NCBI GenBank assembly: GCA_039588215.1
Contig: JBDHAD010000026.1
Coordinates: 1-64,000 of the forward strand
DNA length: 64,000 nucleotides
Direction: 5' to 3'
Origin: JBDHAC01 sp039588215
Lineage (GTDB): Bacteria > Gemmatimonadota > Gemmatimonadetes > Palauibacterales > Palauibacteraceae
Each line of letters begins with the position of its first letter. Position 1 is the stretch's first letter. Below are positions 32,857-41,168 of the stretch, piece by piece. The notes under the pieces are model-generated. The model saw nothing but the letters and a program-made list of their open reading frames with translations. It made no database searches and was not told where the DNA came from. The position numbers were made by a program, and so were the translations under genes.

Positions 32857-33738
32857 ATGTCGATGACTTCGAGTGATACGCGAGGTGTTACAGTGCTTGT
32901 GACCGGCGCCTCGCGGGGCCTCGGTCGAAGCATGGCGCTTCACTTAGCCGGCCTGGGATTCCGGGTATTTGCTGGCGTGCGGAAGGAGTCCGACGCGGTC
33001 CCACTGCGCGAGGCAGCCGACGGGGATCTCCGACCCCTCACCTTGGACGTGACGGACTCCGGCCACATCGCCGCCGCCGCCGAGACGATCGAGTCAGAAG
33101 CGGGCGAGCGGGGTCTGTGGGGTGTGGTGAACAACGCCGGTTACCTGATCCTGGGTCCGGTCGAGACGACGCCGCTCGATGAGGTCGATGCGTTATTCCG
33201 CGTGAACCTCCTCGGCGTGCTCGCCGTCACACAGCGCTTCCTCCCACTCGTCCGTCGAGCCCAGGGCCGGATTGTGAACGTGAGCTCGGTGAACGGGGTC
33301 CTCTCGATGCCGTTCGTGAGCGCCTATTGCGCCTCCAAGTTTGCGCTCGAGGCTGCGACCGATGCGCTGAGAATGGAGCTCTCGTCTTGGGGCATCGGAG
33401 TCTCGCTCATTCAGCCTGGGATCACGGCGAGCGACATCCGGGGTAATGCGTTCGCGGAGTGGACGCAACGGCGCGATGCGATGAGCGAAGCCGAGTCCAA
33501 CCTGTACCGAGAGTACTATGAAGCGGGCCTCGCGATGGGAGTGGTGCTGGAGGAGGGTGCGGCCGGACCGGAGTTCGTGTGCGCGGCCGTCGCCCACGCG
33601 CTGACATCCGAGGAGCCGCGATCGCGCTATGCGACCGGACCGGATGCGCCGCAGTTCCTCGAGATGGCGGGTATGTCCGACGAGGAGCGGGACGCGGCGC
33701 TCCTGGCGATGTGGGAGCCGCAACAGCCGGAGAAGTAA
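32857..33738 (+). CDS. Short-chain dehydrogenase/reductase
   Basis: 293 residues. Rossmann motif VTGASRGLGRSMA, LDVTD acidic site, NNAGY, catalytic Ser in VNVSSVNG and YCASK give a complete classical SDR active site. The longer C terminus and the QPGIT segment resemble retinol/steroid-type (SDR9C-like) members, acting on hydrophobic alcohols or ketones with NAD(P). Cofactor preference is not certain. Two ATGs (32857, 32863) are possible. The stop codon lies in a 15-bp tandem duplication. Confidence 0.88.
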   Translation: MSMTSSDTRGVTVLVTGASRGLGRSMALHLAGLGFRVFAGVRKESDAVPLREAADGDLRPLTLDVTDSGHIAAAAETIESEAGERGLWGVVNNAGYLILGPVETTPLDEVDALFRVNLLGVLAVTQRFLPLVRRAQGRIVNVSSVNGVLSMPFVSAYCASKFALEAATDALRMELSSWGIGVSLIQPGITASDIRGNAFAEWTQRRDAMSEAESNLYREYYEAGLAMGVVLEEGAAGPEFVCAAVAHALTSEEPRSRYATGPDAPQFLEMAGMSDEERDAALLAMWEPQQPEK

Positions 33739-33751
33739 CAGCCGGAGAAGT
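33722..33751 (+). repeat. 15-bp tandem duplication across a stop codon
   Basis: AACAGCCGGAGAAGT occurs twice back to back. The first copy ends at the first base of the SDR stop codon TAA. The second recreates the same last codons and another in-frame TAA. The following 187 bp to 33938 show no other feature. Confidence 0.95.
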
Positions 33752-33938
33752 AAGCCGGGGCGTAGAAGGCCGAACGAAGCCAGCCCCGCGCTGATGTCCG
33801 TCACCCCCAGTGTTACGGTAAGTCCTCGATCCAGAGCAATGACGGGATCGCCGTCCGCACCGATGCCGTCCCAAGTTCGCGACGCCAGTCGTTCTCCTGT
33901 AAGGACAGCATCGGGTGGTCCATAGCACGACGGGAGAC

Positions 33939-34313
33939 ATGAATCAGCGCATGTCGAAGACACACCCGGCTACCGTGCCACGCCGGCTTCTGGTGGGACT
34001 CGGCTTCGCTCTGGGGGGGCTCGGCTGCGGTTCCGGTCTGACCGATCCAGAGACCCTCACCCTGTTCGTCGCACCCCAGCTCGTGGAGTGCCACGGCGTA
34101 GGCCTACAGACATGCATGCTGGTGCGAGAAGGCCCTGATGCCGACTGGACCTACTTCTACGGTGGAATCCGAGGCTTCGACTTCGAGCCCGGCTTCTTCT
34201 ACGAGCTTCGAGTCCTGAGGCACCGGATCAAGAATCCGCCGGTCGACGGCTCCTCGTTCCGCTATGTGCTGCTTCGACTCGTGAGCAAGGGATCGCGGAG
34301 GTGCATGAGATGA
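33939..34313 (+). CDS. DUF4377-containing lipoprotein
   Basis: 124 residues. Lipobox-like LGGLGC is followed by the DUF4377 pattern: LFVAPQLVECHGVG, CMLVREGPDADWTYFYGGIRGF, EPGFFYELRV and NPPVDGSSFRYVL. DUF4377 domains are small beta-folds often associated with HslJ/META-type envelope proteins; their function is unknown. GGGAG precedes the ATG. The stop overlaps the next lipoprotein by 4 bases. Confidence 0.8.
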   Translation: MNQRMSKTHPATVPRRLLVGLGFALGGLGCGSGLTDPETLTLFVAPQLVECHGVGLQTCMLVREGPDADWTYFYGGIRGFDFEPGFFYELRVLRHRIKNPPVDGSSFRYVLLRLVSKGSRRCMR

Positions 34314-34687
34314 GACGCGCCATCACAGTGCTGGTCATCACGACGCTGCCAGCACTACTCGCCGCCGCATGTGGTTCGATCACGTTCCCCGATCGGGATC
34401 CGACGATCCGCGGCGACATCGTCGGCATCGGCTCGGACATCCCATTCGGCGGTGAAGACACCATCTGGGTCAAGGAGATGCCCGACTCGCCGTGTGGCAT
34501 TGTTTTCACCGTCACCGAGTCGACGGACATCGGGGAACAACAACCCGACGGCTCCATCGCGGAGCGCTCGTTCGGCGACCTGACGGTCGGGCGGACGGTG
34601 CGAGTATGGTCACGCTTTGTGGCCGAATCCTGTCCGGGACAGTCGCTGGCGACCGACATCGAGCTTGTGCCCCGCCTGGAAGATTGA
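34310..34687 (+). CDS. Small OB-fold-like lipoprotein
   Basis: 125 residues, ATGA-coupled to the DUF4377 gene. Lipobox LLAAAC ends the signal peptide. The mature part (TIRGDIVGIGSDIPFGGEDT, then FGDLTVGRTVRVWSR) has the pattern of DUF3221/YobA-like OB folds. Two Cys residues (DSPCGI, ESCPGQ) could form a disulfide. Function unknown; the coupling suggests that the two lipoproteins act together. Confidence 0.65.
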   Translation: MRRAITVLVITTLPALLAAACGSITFPDRDPTIRGDIVGIGSDIPFGGEDTIWVKEMPDSPCGIVFTVTESTDIGEQQPDGSIAERSFGDLTVGRTVRVWSRFVAESCPGQSLATDIELVPRLED

Positions 34688-34831
34688 CCTGGGACCCCAC
34701 CCCACCGCCGCGTCCACGGGATTCCGAACCGCGTTGCCTCGCTTATCTTTCCCGGAGCCACGACGGCACCGTCCGATACGATCGCGCGGTGCAGCCTCGT
34801 GCACGGTCCCCGTGACAATCGGCTCGGAACC

Positions 34832-35344
34832 ATGCTTCGACTCGGAATCTTCGTCATCGTGTCGGCCCTGCTCACGCTCACGCTTCGAGGGCGCCACGCC
34901 CACCGCGTCTACCGGTACTTCGCCTTCGTGAGCGTGATCGGACTGGTGCTGCTCAACGCGGACGCGTGGTTTCGGGATCCGCTATCCCCGCGGCAGCTTG
35001 CCTCTTGGCTGCTCCTGGCCGGTTCGATCGTATTCGCGGAGGAGGGGTTCAGGATGCTTCGAGGGAGCGGAGCCCCAGAGGGCGGATTCGAGGAGACGAC
35101 ACGCCTGGTGACAACGGGCGTGTATCGGTTCGTCCGCCACCCAATGTACGGCTCGCTGCTGCTCGGGGGCGGTGGCGCGTTCCTCAAGCGCCCTTCGCTC
35201 GTGGGTTTCTTGCTCCTCGGCGTGCTCGCGCTGTTTACGTACGCCACCGCGAGGGTCGAAGAGACAGAGAACCACGAGAAGTTCGGAGATGGATACCACG
35301 CGTATCAGAAGACAACAAAGCTGTTCATACCCTTTCTGGTCTAA
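34832..35344 (+). CDS. Isoprenylcysteine carboxyl methyltransferase-like membrane protein
   Basis: 170 residues, four to five hydrophobic segments. The C-terminal motif LVTTGVYRFVRHPMYGSLLL followed by VEETENHEKFGDGYHAYQKTT is the SAM-binding signature of ICMT/phospholipid-methyltransferase (PEMT-like) proteins, including the RHP and EE residues. Bacterial substrates are mostly unknown. I chose ATG 34832; GTG 34799 is possible but adds no conserved sequence. The 144 bp upstream show no clear promoter. Confidence 0.82.
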   Translation: MLRLGIFVIVSALLTLTLRGRHAHRVYRYFAFVSVIGLVLLNADAWFRDPLSPRQLASWLLLAGSIVFAEEGFRMLRGSGAPEGGFEETTRLVTTGVYRFVRHPMYGSLLLGGGGAFLKRPSLVGFLLLGVLALFTYATARVEETENHEKFGDGYHAYQKTTKLFIPFLV

Positions 35345-35437
35345 CCGACGCTCGATCCAAGGCAAGCATTCGCGTGGGTTCGGCGTCAGGGGTTGAGGCA
35401 GGCCTATCCGGGCCGCCGGTCACCAGCGCTCACGCGC

Positions 35438-37831
35438 TCACTCCGCCCGCAGCGCGTGCATCGGATCCACGCGCACCGCCCGGCGCGCCGGCAGGTAGCT
35501 GGCGAGCAGTCCGGCGAGCAGGAGCGCGGCGGTCACCGTCGCGAACGTGACGGGATCGCGCGGGTTCACGCCGACGAGGAAGATCGACAGCCCCTTGGTC
35601 GCGAACAGGGCGAGCGCCAGACCGATCAGGATCCCGATTCCGGCCATCCGTCCACCCTGTCCCAGGATCAGCTTCATCACGTCACGTCCCTGAGCGCCGA
35701 GGGCCATCCGGATGCCCACCTCATGCGTCCGCTGCGAGACGGCGTACGCCATCACGCCGTACACGCCGACCACGGCGAGGAGAAGCGCGATGACGGCCAG
35801 CGCCCCCATGATCTTGGGCATGATCGTCATGCCACCGATCTGATCGGCGATGCGCGCGTCCATGCTCATGAAGCTGTACGCGGGCTGGTCGGGGTCCATC
35901 TCCTGAAGGATCGTGCGGATGGGCTCGGCGAGCGTCCCGGGATCCCCGCTCGTCCGGACGGCGAACGAGAGCGAACGTGCCTCCGATTGCGACTGCGCGA
36001 AGAACACCATCGGCTCCGGGTCTTCCTCCGGCCCGTCCTGCCGGATATTGCCCACCACACCGACGATGGTGGCTTCGCCGGATGAGAACGATATCCGGCG
36101 CCCGACGGGGTCGAGTCCGGCCCAGTGACGCTCGGCCATCCGCTCGTTGATCAGGATGACCCGTGGAGCCTCCGCCCCCTCGTCAGCCCTGAAGCCGCGC
36201 CCAGCTCGGAGAGGGATCCGGAGGGCGTCGAAGTACCCGGGGGTGACGGTTGAGAACCCGGCGATCGGACGACGATTCTGCGACACCTCCTCCCCCGGAA
36301 TCTCATAGAAGGTGCCGCTCGAGCCCATGAGTGGAAGAGGTGCGCCCGCACCCACCGCCTCGACGCCCGGCATCTCTTCGACGCGTTCGGTGAAGCGGTC
36401 GAAGAAGATTCGCGTCTCTTCCGGCGTCGCGTACTTCGTCTCGGGCAGCGTGATGCGGAGAGTGAGGAGATCGGACGTGTTGAACCCCAGTTCCCGGGTC
36501 TGAAGCGACACGAACGTGCGGATCAGAAGCCCCGACGCGATGAGAAGGACCATAGCCAGGGCCATCTCGGACATGACGAGGGCGCGTCGCACTCGCCCTC
36601 CCCGCGCCCCCGTCGCCCCCCGAGTCCCGCCCTCCACGAGGCTCTGACGCAAGTCCGTGCGAGCACCCCGAAGTGCCGGTGCCAGCCCGAACACGAAGCC
36701 CGAACCCAGGGCCACCAGACCCGCGAACCCGAGCACGCGCGGCGTGAGGCGGATGTCCTCCACGCCCGGGAACCAGCTCGGCATGGTCGAGACGAGCCCC
36801 TTGATTCCGAAAACGGCCAGGAGCGCGCCCAATGCGCCAGCGATAAGGGAGAGCAGGAGACTCTCCGTGAGGAGCTGTCTCAGGATGCGACCGCGTCCGG
36901 CGCCCAGGGCACTGCGAAGCGCCATCTCCCGCTCCCTTCCCGCCCCGCTCGCGAGCAGCAGATTCGCAACGTTCGCGCACGCGATCAGCAACACGAACGC
37001 CACTGCTACCGTCGAGATCAAGCTCCCGGCCCGGAACTCCTCCTGGTAGATGGCGTCCCGAATCGGCACCGCGTTGGCGCCGATGGGTGCGTTGGTCTCC
37101 GGGTAGACGTCGGCCAGCCCCGCGGTGATGGCATCCAGCTCCGAGCGGGCCTGCTCCAGGGTGGCCCCAGGCCGGAGCCGCCCAGAGACCGCATACGAGT
37201 AGCTGGCGCGCGGCTCCTCTCCCGTGAACTGGACGGGGAGCAGAAGGTCCGGCATCCCACCCAAGACCCGGACGCGGGGTGGCAGGATGCCCACGACCGT
37301 ATGAGGCTCACCGTCGAAGTTCACCGTGCTTCCCAACACGCCCGGGTCCGCACCGAACCGTCGGTGCCAGACGCCGTCGCTCAGGAGGGCGACGGCACCG
37401 GTGCCGTCGATCTCCTCGTCCGCGGTGAACACGCGGCCGCGGGCAGGCGTAAGCCCGAAGACATCGAAGAAGTTGGCGGTCACGCGCACGCCCGAGAGCC
37501 GCTCGGGCCGGTCCCCGCCGGAGAGATTGACGCCGACGTTACGGTACAGAGCGAGGTCCAGCGTCTGGCTCTGCTCCCGCCAGTCCCGGAAGTCGGGTAT
37601 CGAGCTGTTCGCTTGGGTCCAGCCGCGCTCGCGATTCGTGGTGAAGACCTGGACTATGCGTTCCGGCTCGGGATAGGGGAGGGGACGGATCATGAACACG
37701 TCCACGGCCGAGAAGACCGCCGCGTTGGCGCCGATCCCGATCCCGATCGACAGGATCGCGAGCAGGGAGACGAGGGGGTTCTTGAGCAGCGCGCGAACGG
37801 CGAACCGGAAATCTTGGCGGAGTCGGTCCAT
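35438..37831 (-). CDS. ADOP-type duplicated ABC permease (MacB/FtsX fold)
   Basis: 797 residues. It carries two FtsX-type permease modules with MacB-like periplasmic domains: N-terminal FAVRALLKNPLVSLLAILSI and, near the C terminus, VSQRTHEVGIRMALGAQGRDV followed by LARRAVRVDPM-type ending YLPARRAVRVDPMHALRAE. This is the acidobacterial duplicated orphan permease family, common in Acidobacteriota and Gemmatimonadota. No ABC ATPase gene is adjacent, as usual for ADOP. Substrate unknown; probably mechanotransmission or export. I used ATG 37831, where the RQDFRFAVRAL homology begins. Confidence 0.88.
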   Translation of the reverse strand: MDRLRQDFRFAVRALLKNPLVSLLAILSIGIGIGANAAVFSAVDVFMIRPLPYPEPERIVQVFTTNRERGWTQANSSIPDFRDWREQSQTLDLALYRNVGVNLSGGDRPERLSGVRVTANFFDVFGLTPARGRVFTADEEIDGTGAVALLSDGVWHRRFGADPGVLGSTVNFDGEPHTVVGILPPRVRVLGGMPDLLLPVQFTGEEPRASYSYAVSGRLRPGATLEQARSELDAITAGLADVYPETNAPIGANAVPIRDAIYQEEFRAGSLISTVAVAFVLLIACANVANLLLASGAGREREMALRSALGAGRGRILRQLLTESLLLSLIAGALGALLAVFGIKGLVSTMPSWFPGVEDIRLTPRVLGFAGLVALGSGFVFGLAPALRGARTDLRQSLVEGGTRGATGARGGRVRRALVMSEMALAMVLLIASGLLIRTFVSLQTRELGFNTSDLLTLRITLPETKYATPEETRIFFDRFTERVEEMPGVEAVGAGAPLPLMGSSGTFYEIPGEEVSQNRRPIAGFSTVTPGYFDALRIPLRAGRGFRADEGAEAPRVILINERMAERHWAGLDPVGRRISFSSGEATIVGVVGNIRQDGPEEDPEPMVFFAQSQSEARSLSFAVRTSGDPGTLAEPIRTILQEMDPDQPAYSFMSMDARIADQIGGMTIMPKIMGALAVIALLLAVVGVYGVMAYAVSQRTHEVGIRMALGAQGRDVMKLILGQGGRMAGIGILIGLALALFATKGLSIFLVGVNPRDPVTFATVTAALLLAGLLASYLPARRAVRVDPMHALRAE

Positions 37832-38071
37832 GACGTGACGCCTCGGCTGGTTCTCGTGAAGCGGCTCCTGGCCGCGCTCATGGTCTCGCGGTCCGGTCGG
37901 GGTGCGGGGACCGGGCAAGACGGCTCGCTCCCTGCACCCTACGGGGCCCCGGGAGAGGCAGTTTCGGTCCACCGATGCCAGAGCCGGGCGCTCCTCCCGT
38001 CGGACACAGAGGCCCCGTTACATTGCCCCTCGCCCGAACGTCGTCGTGGCCACTCGAGTCAAGATCATGAG

Positions 38072-40396
38072 ATGACAACACCCAGCTCGCAGAGAGGCAG
38101 GAGCTTCTCAGGGGAACAGGATCAACGCGTCGGTCGTCGCGAATTCTTGCGCGTGAGCGCGACAGCGGGGGGAGGTCTCCTCGTCGCGATCTGGTTGCCC
38201 TCACGCGTGGACCCGGAAACCGGGGTTGTCCCCCGCGGGCCCATGGAGGCCGATGGGGTGGGCCGCGGAGTGGATGATGCAGCCACCCTGACGGCCTTCG
38301 TCCGAATCGACCCGGACGGGATCGTGACGGTGACCGCGCCACGTCCCGAAATGGGCCAGGGGGTCCGAACCTCGCTCACGATGTTGATCGTTGAGGAACT
38401 CAAGGCGGACTGGACCACGGTCCGGGTCGAGCAGGCCGATCTGGACGAGGCCACCTACGGGCCGCAGTTCGTCGGTGGGAGTACCGCTGTCGAGCAGTCC
38501 TGGGAGCCGTTGCGAAGAGCGGGCGCCGCCGTCCGCGAGATGTTGATCCAGGCCGCGGCCGCTCAGTGGAGGGTCACACCCGAGAGTTGTGCGGTCAGGG
38601 AAGGTACCGTGCACCACGAGGCGTCGGGCCGCTCTCTTGCATATGGGGAACTGGCCGCCGAAGCGGCGCGGCTCGCGCCGCCCGAGGATCCGCCCCTCAA
38701 GTCTCGCGAACAGTTCCGTCTGATCGGGCACGATTTCCCGATGCCGGACACGCTCGACATCGTCGCTGGACGGACCGGCTTCGGAATCGACGTCCGCGTC
38801 CCTGGTATGCTGTTCGCGGCCATCGCCCGTGCGCCGTTTTCGGGTGCTCGTCCCACGAGCGTCGACGCTTCCTCGGTGGAGGCTCACCCCGGCGTGCGAA
38901 CGGTGATCGAAATCGATGCAGATGCGTGGCCTGAGTTCCCGCCCAACAGCCCCAAGCCGCCCAACGGCGTCGCCGTCGTGGCAGACGACACCTGGGCGGC
39001 CTTCCGCGGGCGAGATATGCTCGGTATCGATTGGGAGGAAGGGTTTGGTGCGGCGGATGGGGCGGACCGATTGGGGTCGGGGCGGGAAGAGTCGACGGAT
39101 GGCTTTTTCCGGCGCTGCGAGGAATACGCCGCTCTCCCGCCCGAACGTGTGCTCCGGGAAGATGGTGATGTGGACGCCGCGCTGCGCGGGGCAGCTCGAA
39201 CGGTAGAGTCCACCTACCGTGTACCCTTTCTGGCTCACGCACCCATGGAGCCGATGAACTGCACGGCGCGCGTGGACCCCGAGGCCTGCGAGATCTGGGC
39301 TCCGACGCAACGGCCCTCGATGGCCCGCGAGGTGGCCCAACTCCTCACCGGACTCCCAGCGGAGTCGATCCACGTGCACCCCTTACGCATGGGTGGTGCG
39401 TTCGGTCGCCGGTACTACCAGGACTACGTAGCCGAGGCGGTCCACCTGGCGCGTGCGACGAGCGCGCCGGTACAGGTTGTGTGGAGTCGAGAGGACGACA
39501 TGCGCCACGGCTTCTACCGTCCCGCGGGTCATCACGTGCTGCGGGGGGGTCTCGATACGGCGGGGCGGCCTGTCGGCTGGCACCATCACCTCGTGAACGC
39601 CGGGCGCCACCACTTCCTACGACGCGGGCGTCCATCGGGGGCCGGCGAGCTGTACGAGGACGATTTCCCGGCCGGGTTCGTTCCGAACTTCAGGATTTCT
39701 TATACGTCGGTGCCCTCTTCGATTCCACGCGGACAGTGGAGGGCGATTGCGTCCTCTGCGAACGTGTTTGTCGTCGAGAGCTTCGTAGACGAATTGGCGC
39801 ACGCCGCCGGTCGGGATCCCGTCGAGTTCCGGCTGGAACTGCTTGGTGAGCCTCGGGAGGTGCCATACTTCAGCGGATCCTACGACGTGGGTCGGTTACG
39901 GGGCGTTTTGGAACTGGCGGCCAGGCGTGCCGGCTGGGGGGAGCCGCTGCCGGATGGTCACGGGCGGGGGATCGCCGCGAGCCTCGCGAACGGTGCGTTC
40001 GTCGCGCATGTGGTTGAGGCGTCTCTCGACCCTGATGGGTGGCCCCTTGTGCATCGCGTCACATCGGTCGTCGATATCGGGACCGTCGTACATCCCAGCG
40101 GAGTCCGGGCGCAGATCGAGGGCTCCATCGCCTATGGCCTCTCGGCCGCCCTCCGGGAAGAAGTGTTGGTCCAGGCCGGCGAGGTCGCGCAGGGGAACTT
40201 CGACCGCTACCGAGTCCTCCGGATGGACGAGATGCCGGCGATCGAGATCCATATGGTGGAGAGTCGGGCGCATCCGAGTGGCATAGGAGAAGGAGCGCTC
40301 CCTCCTCTCGCGCCTGCGGTGACCAACGCGCTGTTCGCGGCACGGGGTGTTCGGGTCCGACAGCTTCCGATTGGACGCTTGGCGGAGCGATCGTAA
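38072..40396 (+). CDS. Molybdopterin-binding oxidoreductase subunit, isoquinoline 1-oxidoreductase beta-like, Tat-exported
   Basis: 774 residues. A twin-arginine signal GRREFLRVSATAGGG (RR at residues 22-23) indicates folded export. Xanthine-oxidase-family MoCo motifs include EMGQGVRTSLTMLIVEEL, RMGGAFGRRYYQDYVAEAV and the C-terminal GEGALPPLAPAVTNALFAA. Known relatives (IorB, aldehyde dehydrogenases) pair with a small 2Fe-2S subunit, but none is encoded nearby. Substrate unknown. It is divergent from the ADOP gene; the 240-bp gap shows no clear promoter. Confidence 0.86.
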   Translation: MTTPSSQRGRSFSGEQDQRVGRREFLRVSATAGGGLLVAIWLPSRVDPETGVVPRGPMEADGVGRGVDDAATLTAFVRIDPDGIVTVTAPRPEMGQGVRTSLTMLIVEELKADWTTVRVEQADLDEATYGPQFVGGSTAVEQSWEPLRRAGAAVREMLIQAAAAQWRVTPESCAVREGTVHHEASGRSLAYGELAAEAARLAPPEDPPLKSREQFRLIGHDFPMPDTLDIVAGRTGFGIDVRVPGMLFAAIARAPFSGARPTSVDASSVEAHPGVRTVIEIDADAWPEFPPNSPKPPNGVAVVADDTWAAFRGRDMLGIDWEEGFGAADGADRLGSGREESTDGFFRRCEEYAALPPERVLREDGDVDAALRGAARTVESTYRVPFLAHAPMEPMNCTARVDPEACEIWAPTQRPSMAREVAQLLTGLPAESIHVHPLRMGGAFGRRYYQDYVAEAVHLARATSAPVQVVWSREDDMRHGFYRPAGHHVLRGGLDTAGRPVGWHHHLVNAGRHHFLRRGRPSGAGELYEDDFPAGFVPNFRISYTSVPSSIPRGQWRAIASSANVFVVESFVDELAHAAGRDPVEFRLELLGEPREVPYFSGSYDVGRLRGVLELAARRAGWGEPLPDGHGRGIAASLANGAFVAHVVEASLDPDGWPLVHRVTSVVDIGTVVHPSGVRAQIEGSIAYGLSAALREEVLVQAGEVAQGNFDRYRVLRMDEMPAIEIHMVESRAHPSGIGEGALPPLAPAVTNALFAARGVRVRQLPIGRLAERS

Positions 40397-40418
40397 ATGG
40401 CCCGAATGGAAGCCGGCC

Positions 40419-41072
40419 ATGAGTCGTAGGCGGCGAGGACCGAAGGTGAAGCGCACCAGGATCGAGGCCTGGGGCGAGGTGGCGGCCGCGCTCGAAGGGC
40501 GCATCGATGCCGACAAGAAAGGCCGGCCCGAGCGGGTCACCTTCCGCCACATTAACTGGGACGTAGTCCTCGACACGTACACGGTCTCCACCGGCAATTC
40601 GAGCTCCACGTACACGCGCGTACGGGCGCTGTTCAACGGGCGTCCGGATGGCCGAAACGATGACCGATATGGCGATCGAGGCAATTTCGATCTGGGAATC
40701 ACCCGGCGGAACCCGTTTCACGCGCTCGCCGGGCTGTTCAGGATTCGCGAGGCTCCGATCGGTTACGGCCGCTTCGATCGTACCTTCTTCGTGCGCAGCA
40801 ACGGCCCCGGCCTTGCCAAATCCCTCCTGCGTGGAACCAACGTGGGGCGACTCCTGCTCGACGACCCCAAGGTCAAGCTGGTGGTGAAGAAGCCCGGCAA
40901 GCGGATTCGAAAAGCTGCGGGGGAGGATGTCCGCGAGGTCCAACTCCAGGTCAGCGGCGTGGTGAAAGACCCCCGACGGATCGAGCATATGCTGAGGTTG
41001 TGCATGGAAGTTCTGGACGAGCTGGTGCGACTGGGCCCGGCCGTTGAGGGTTCGGTGGCGGTCACGCTCTAG
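40419..41072 (+). CDS. Conserved hypothetical protein
   Basis: 217 residues from ATG 40419, 22 bp after the oxidoreductase. It has a highly basic N terminus (MSRRRRGPKVKRTR), no membrane segment, and alternating strand/helix patterns such as VTFRHINWDVVLDTYTV and GRFDRTFFVRSNGPGLAKSLL. The latter loosely recalls DUF3137-type domains, but I do not claim it. The stop codon lies in a 14-bp tandem duplication. Confidence 0.65.
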   Translation: MSRRRRGPKVKRTRIEAWGEVAAALEGRIDADKKGRPERVTFRHINWDVVLDTYTVSTGNSSSTYTRVRALFNGRPDGRNDDRYGDRGNFDLGITRRNPFHALAGLFRIREAPIGYGRFDRTFFVRSNGPGLAKSLLRGTNVGRLLLDDPKVKLVVKKPGKRIRKAAGEDVREVQLQVSGVVKDPRRIEHMLRLCMEVLDELVRLGPAVEGSVAVTL

Positions 41073-41087
41073 AGGTCACGCTCTAGA
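41060..41087 (+). repeat. 14-bp tandem duplication across a stop codon
   Basis: GGTCACGCTCTAGA occurs twice directly adjacent; the first copy contains the TAG stop of the preceding gene. It is the same kind of event as at 33722. Confidence 0.95.
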
Positions 41088-41168
41088 GCGGGTCGCGTAC
41101 GCGTGAGCCTACGCGAGTTCCTCGACGATTTGCAGCGAGACTTGGAAGAGACTGGAGGGTTTCGATCC

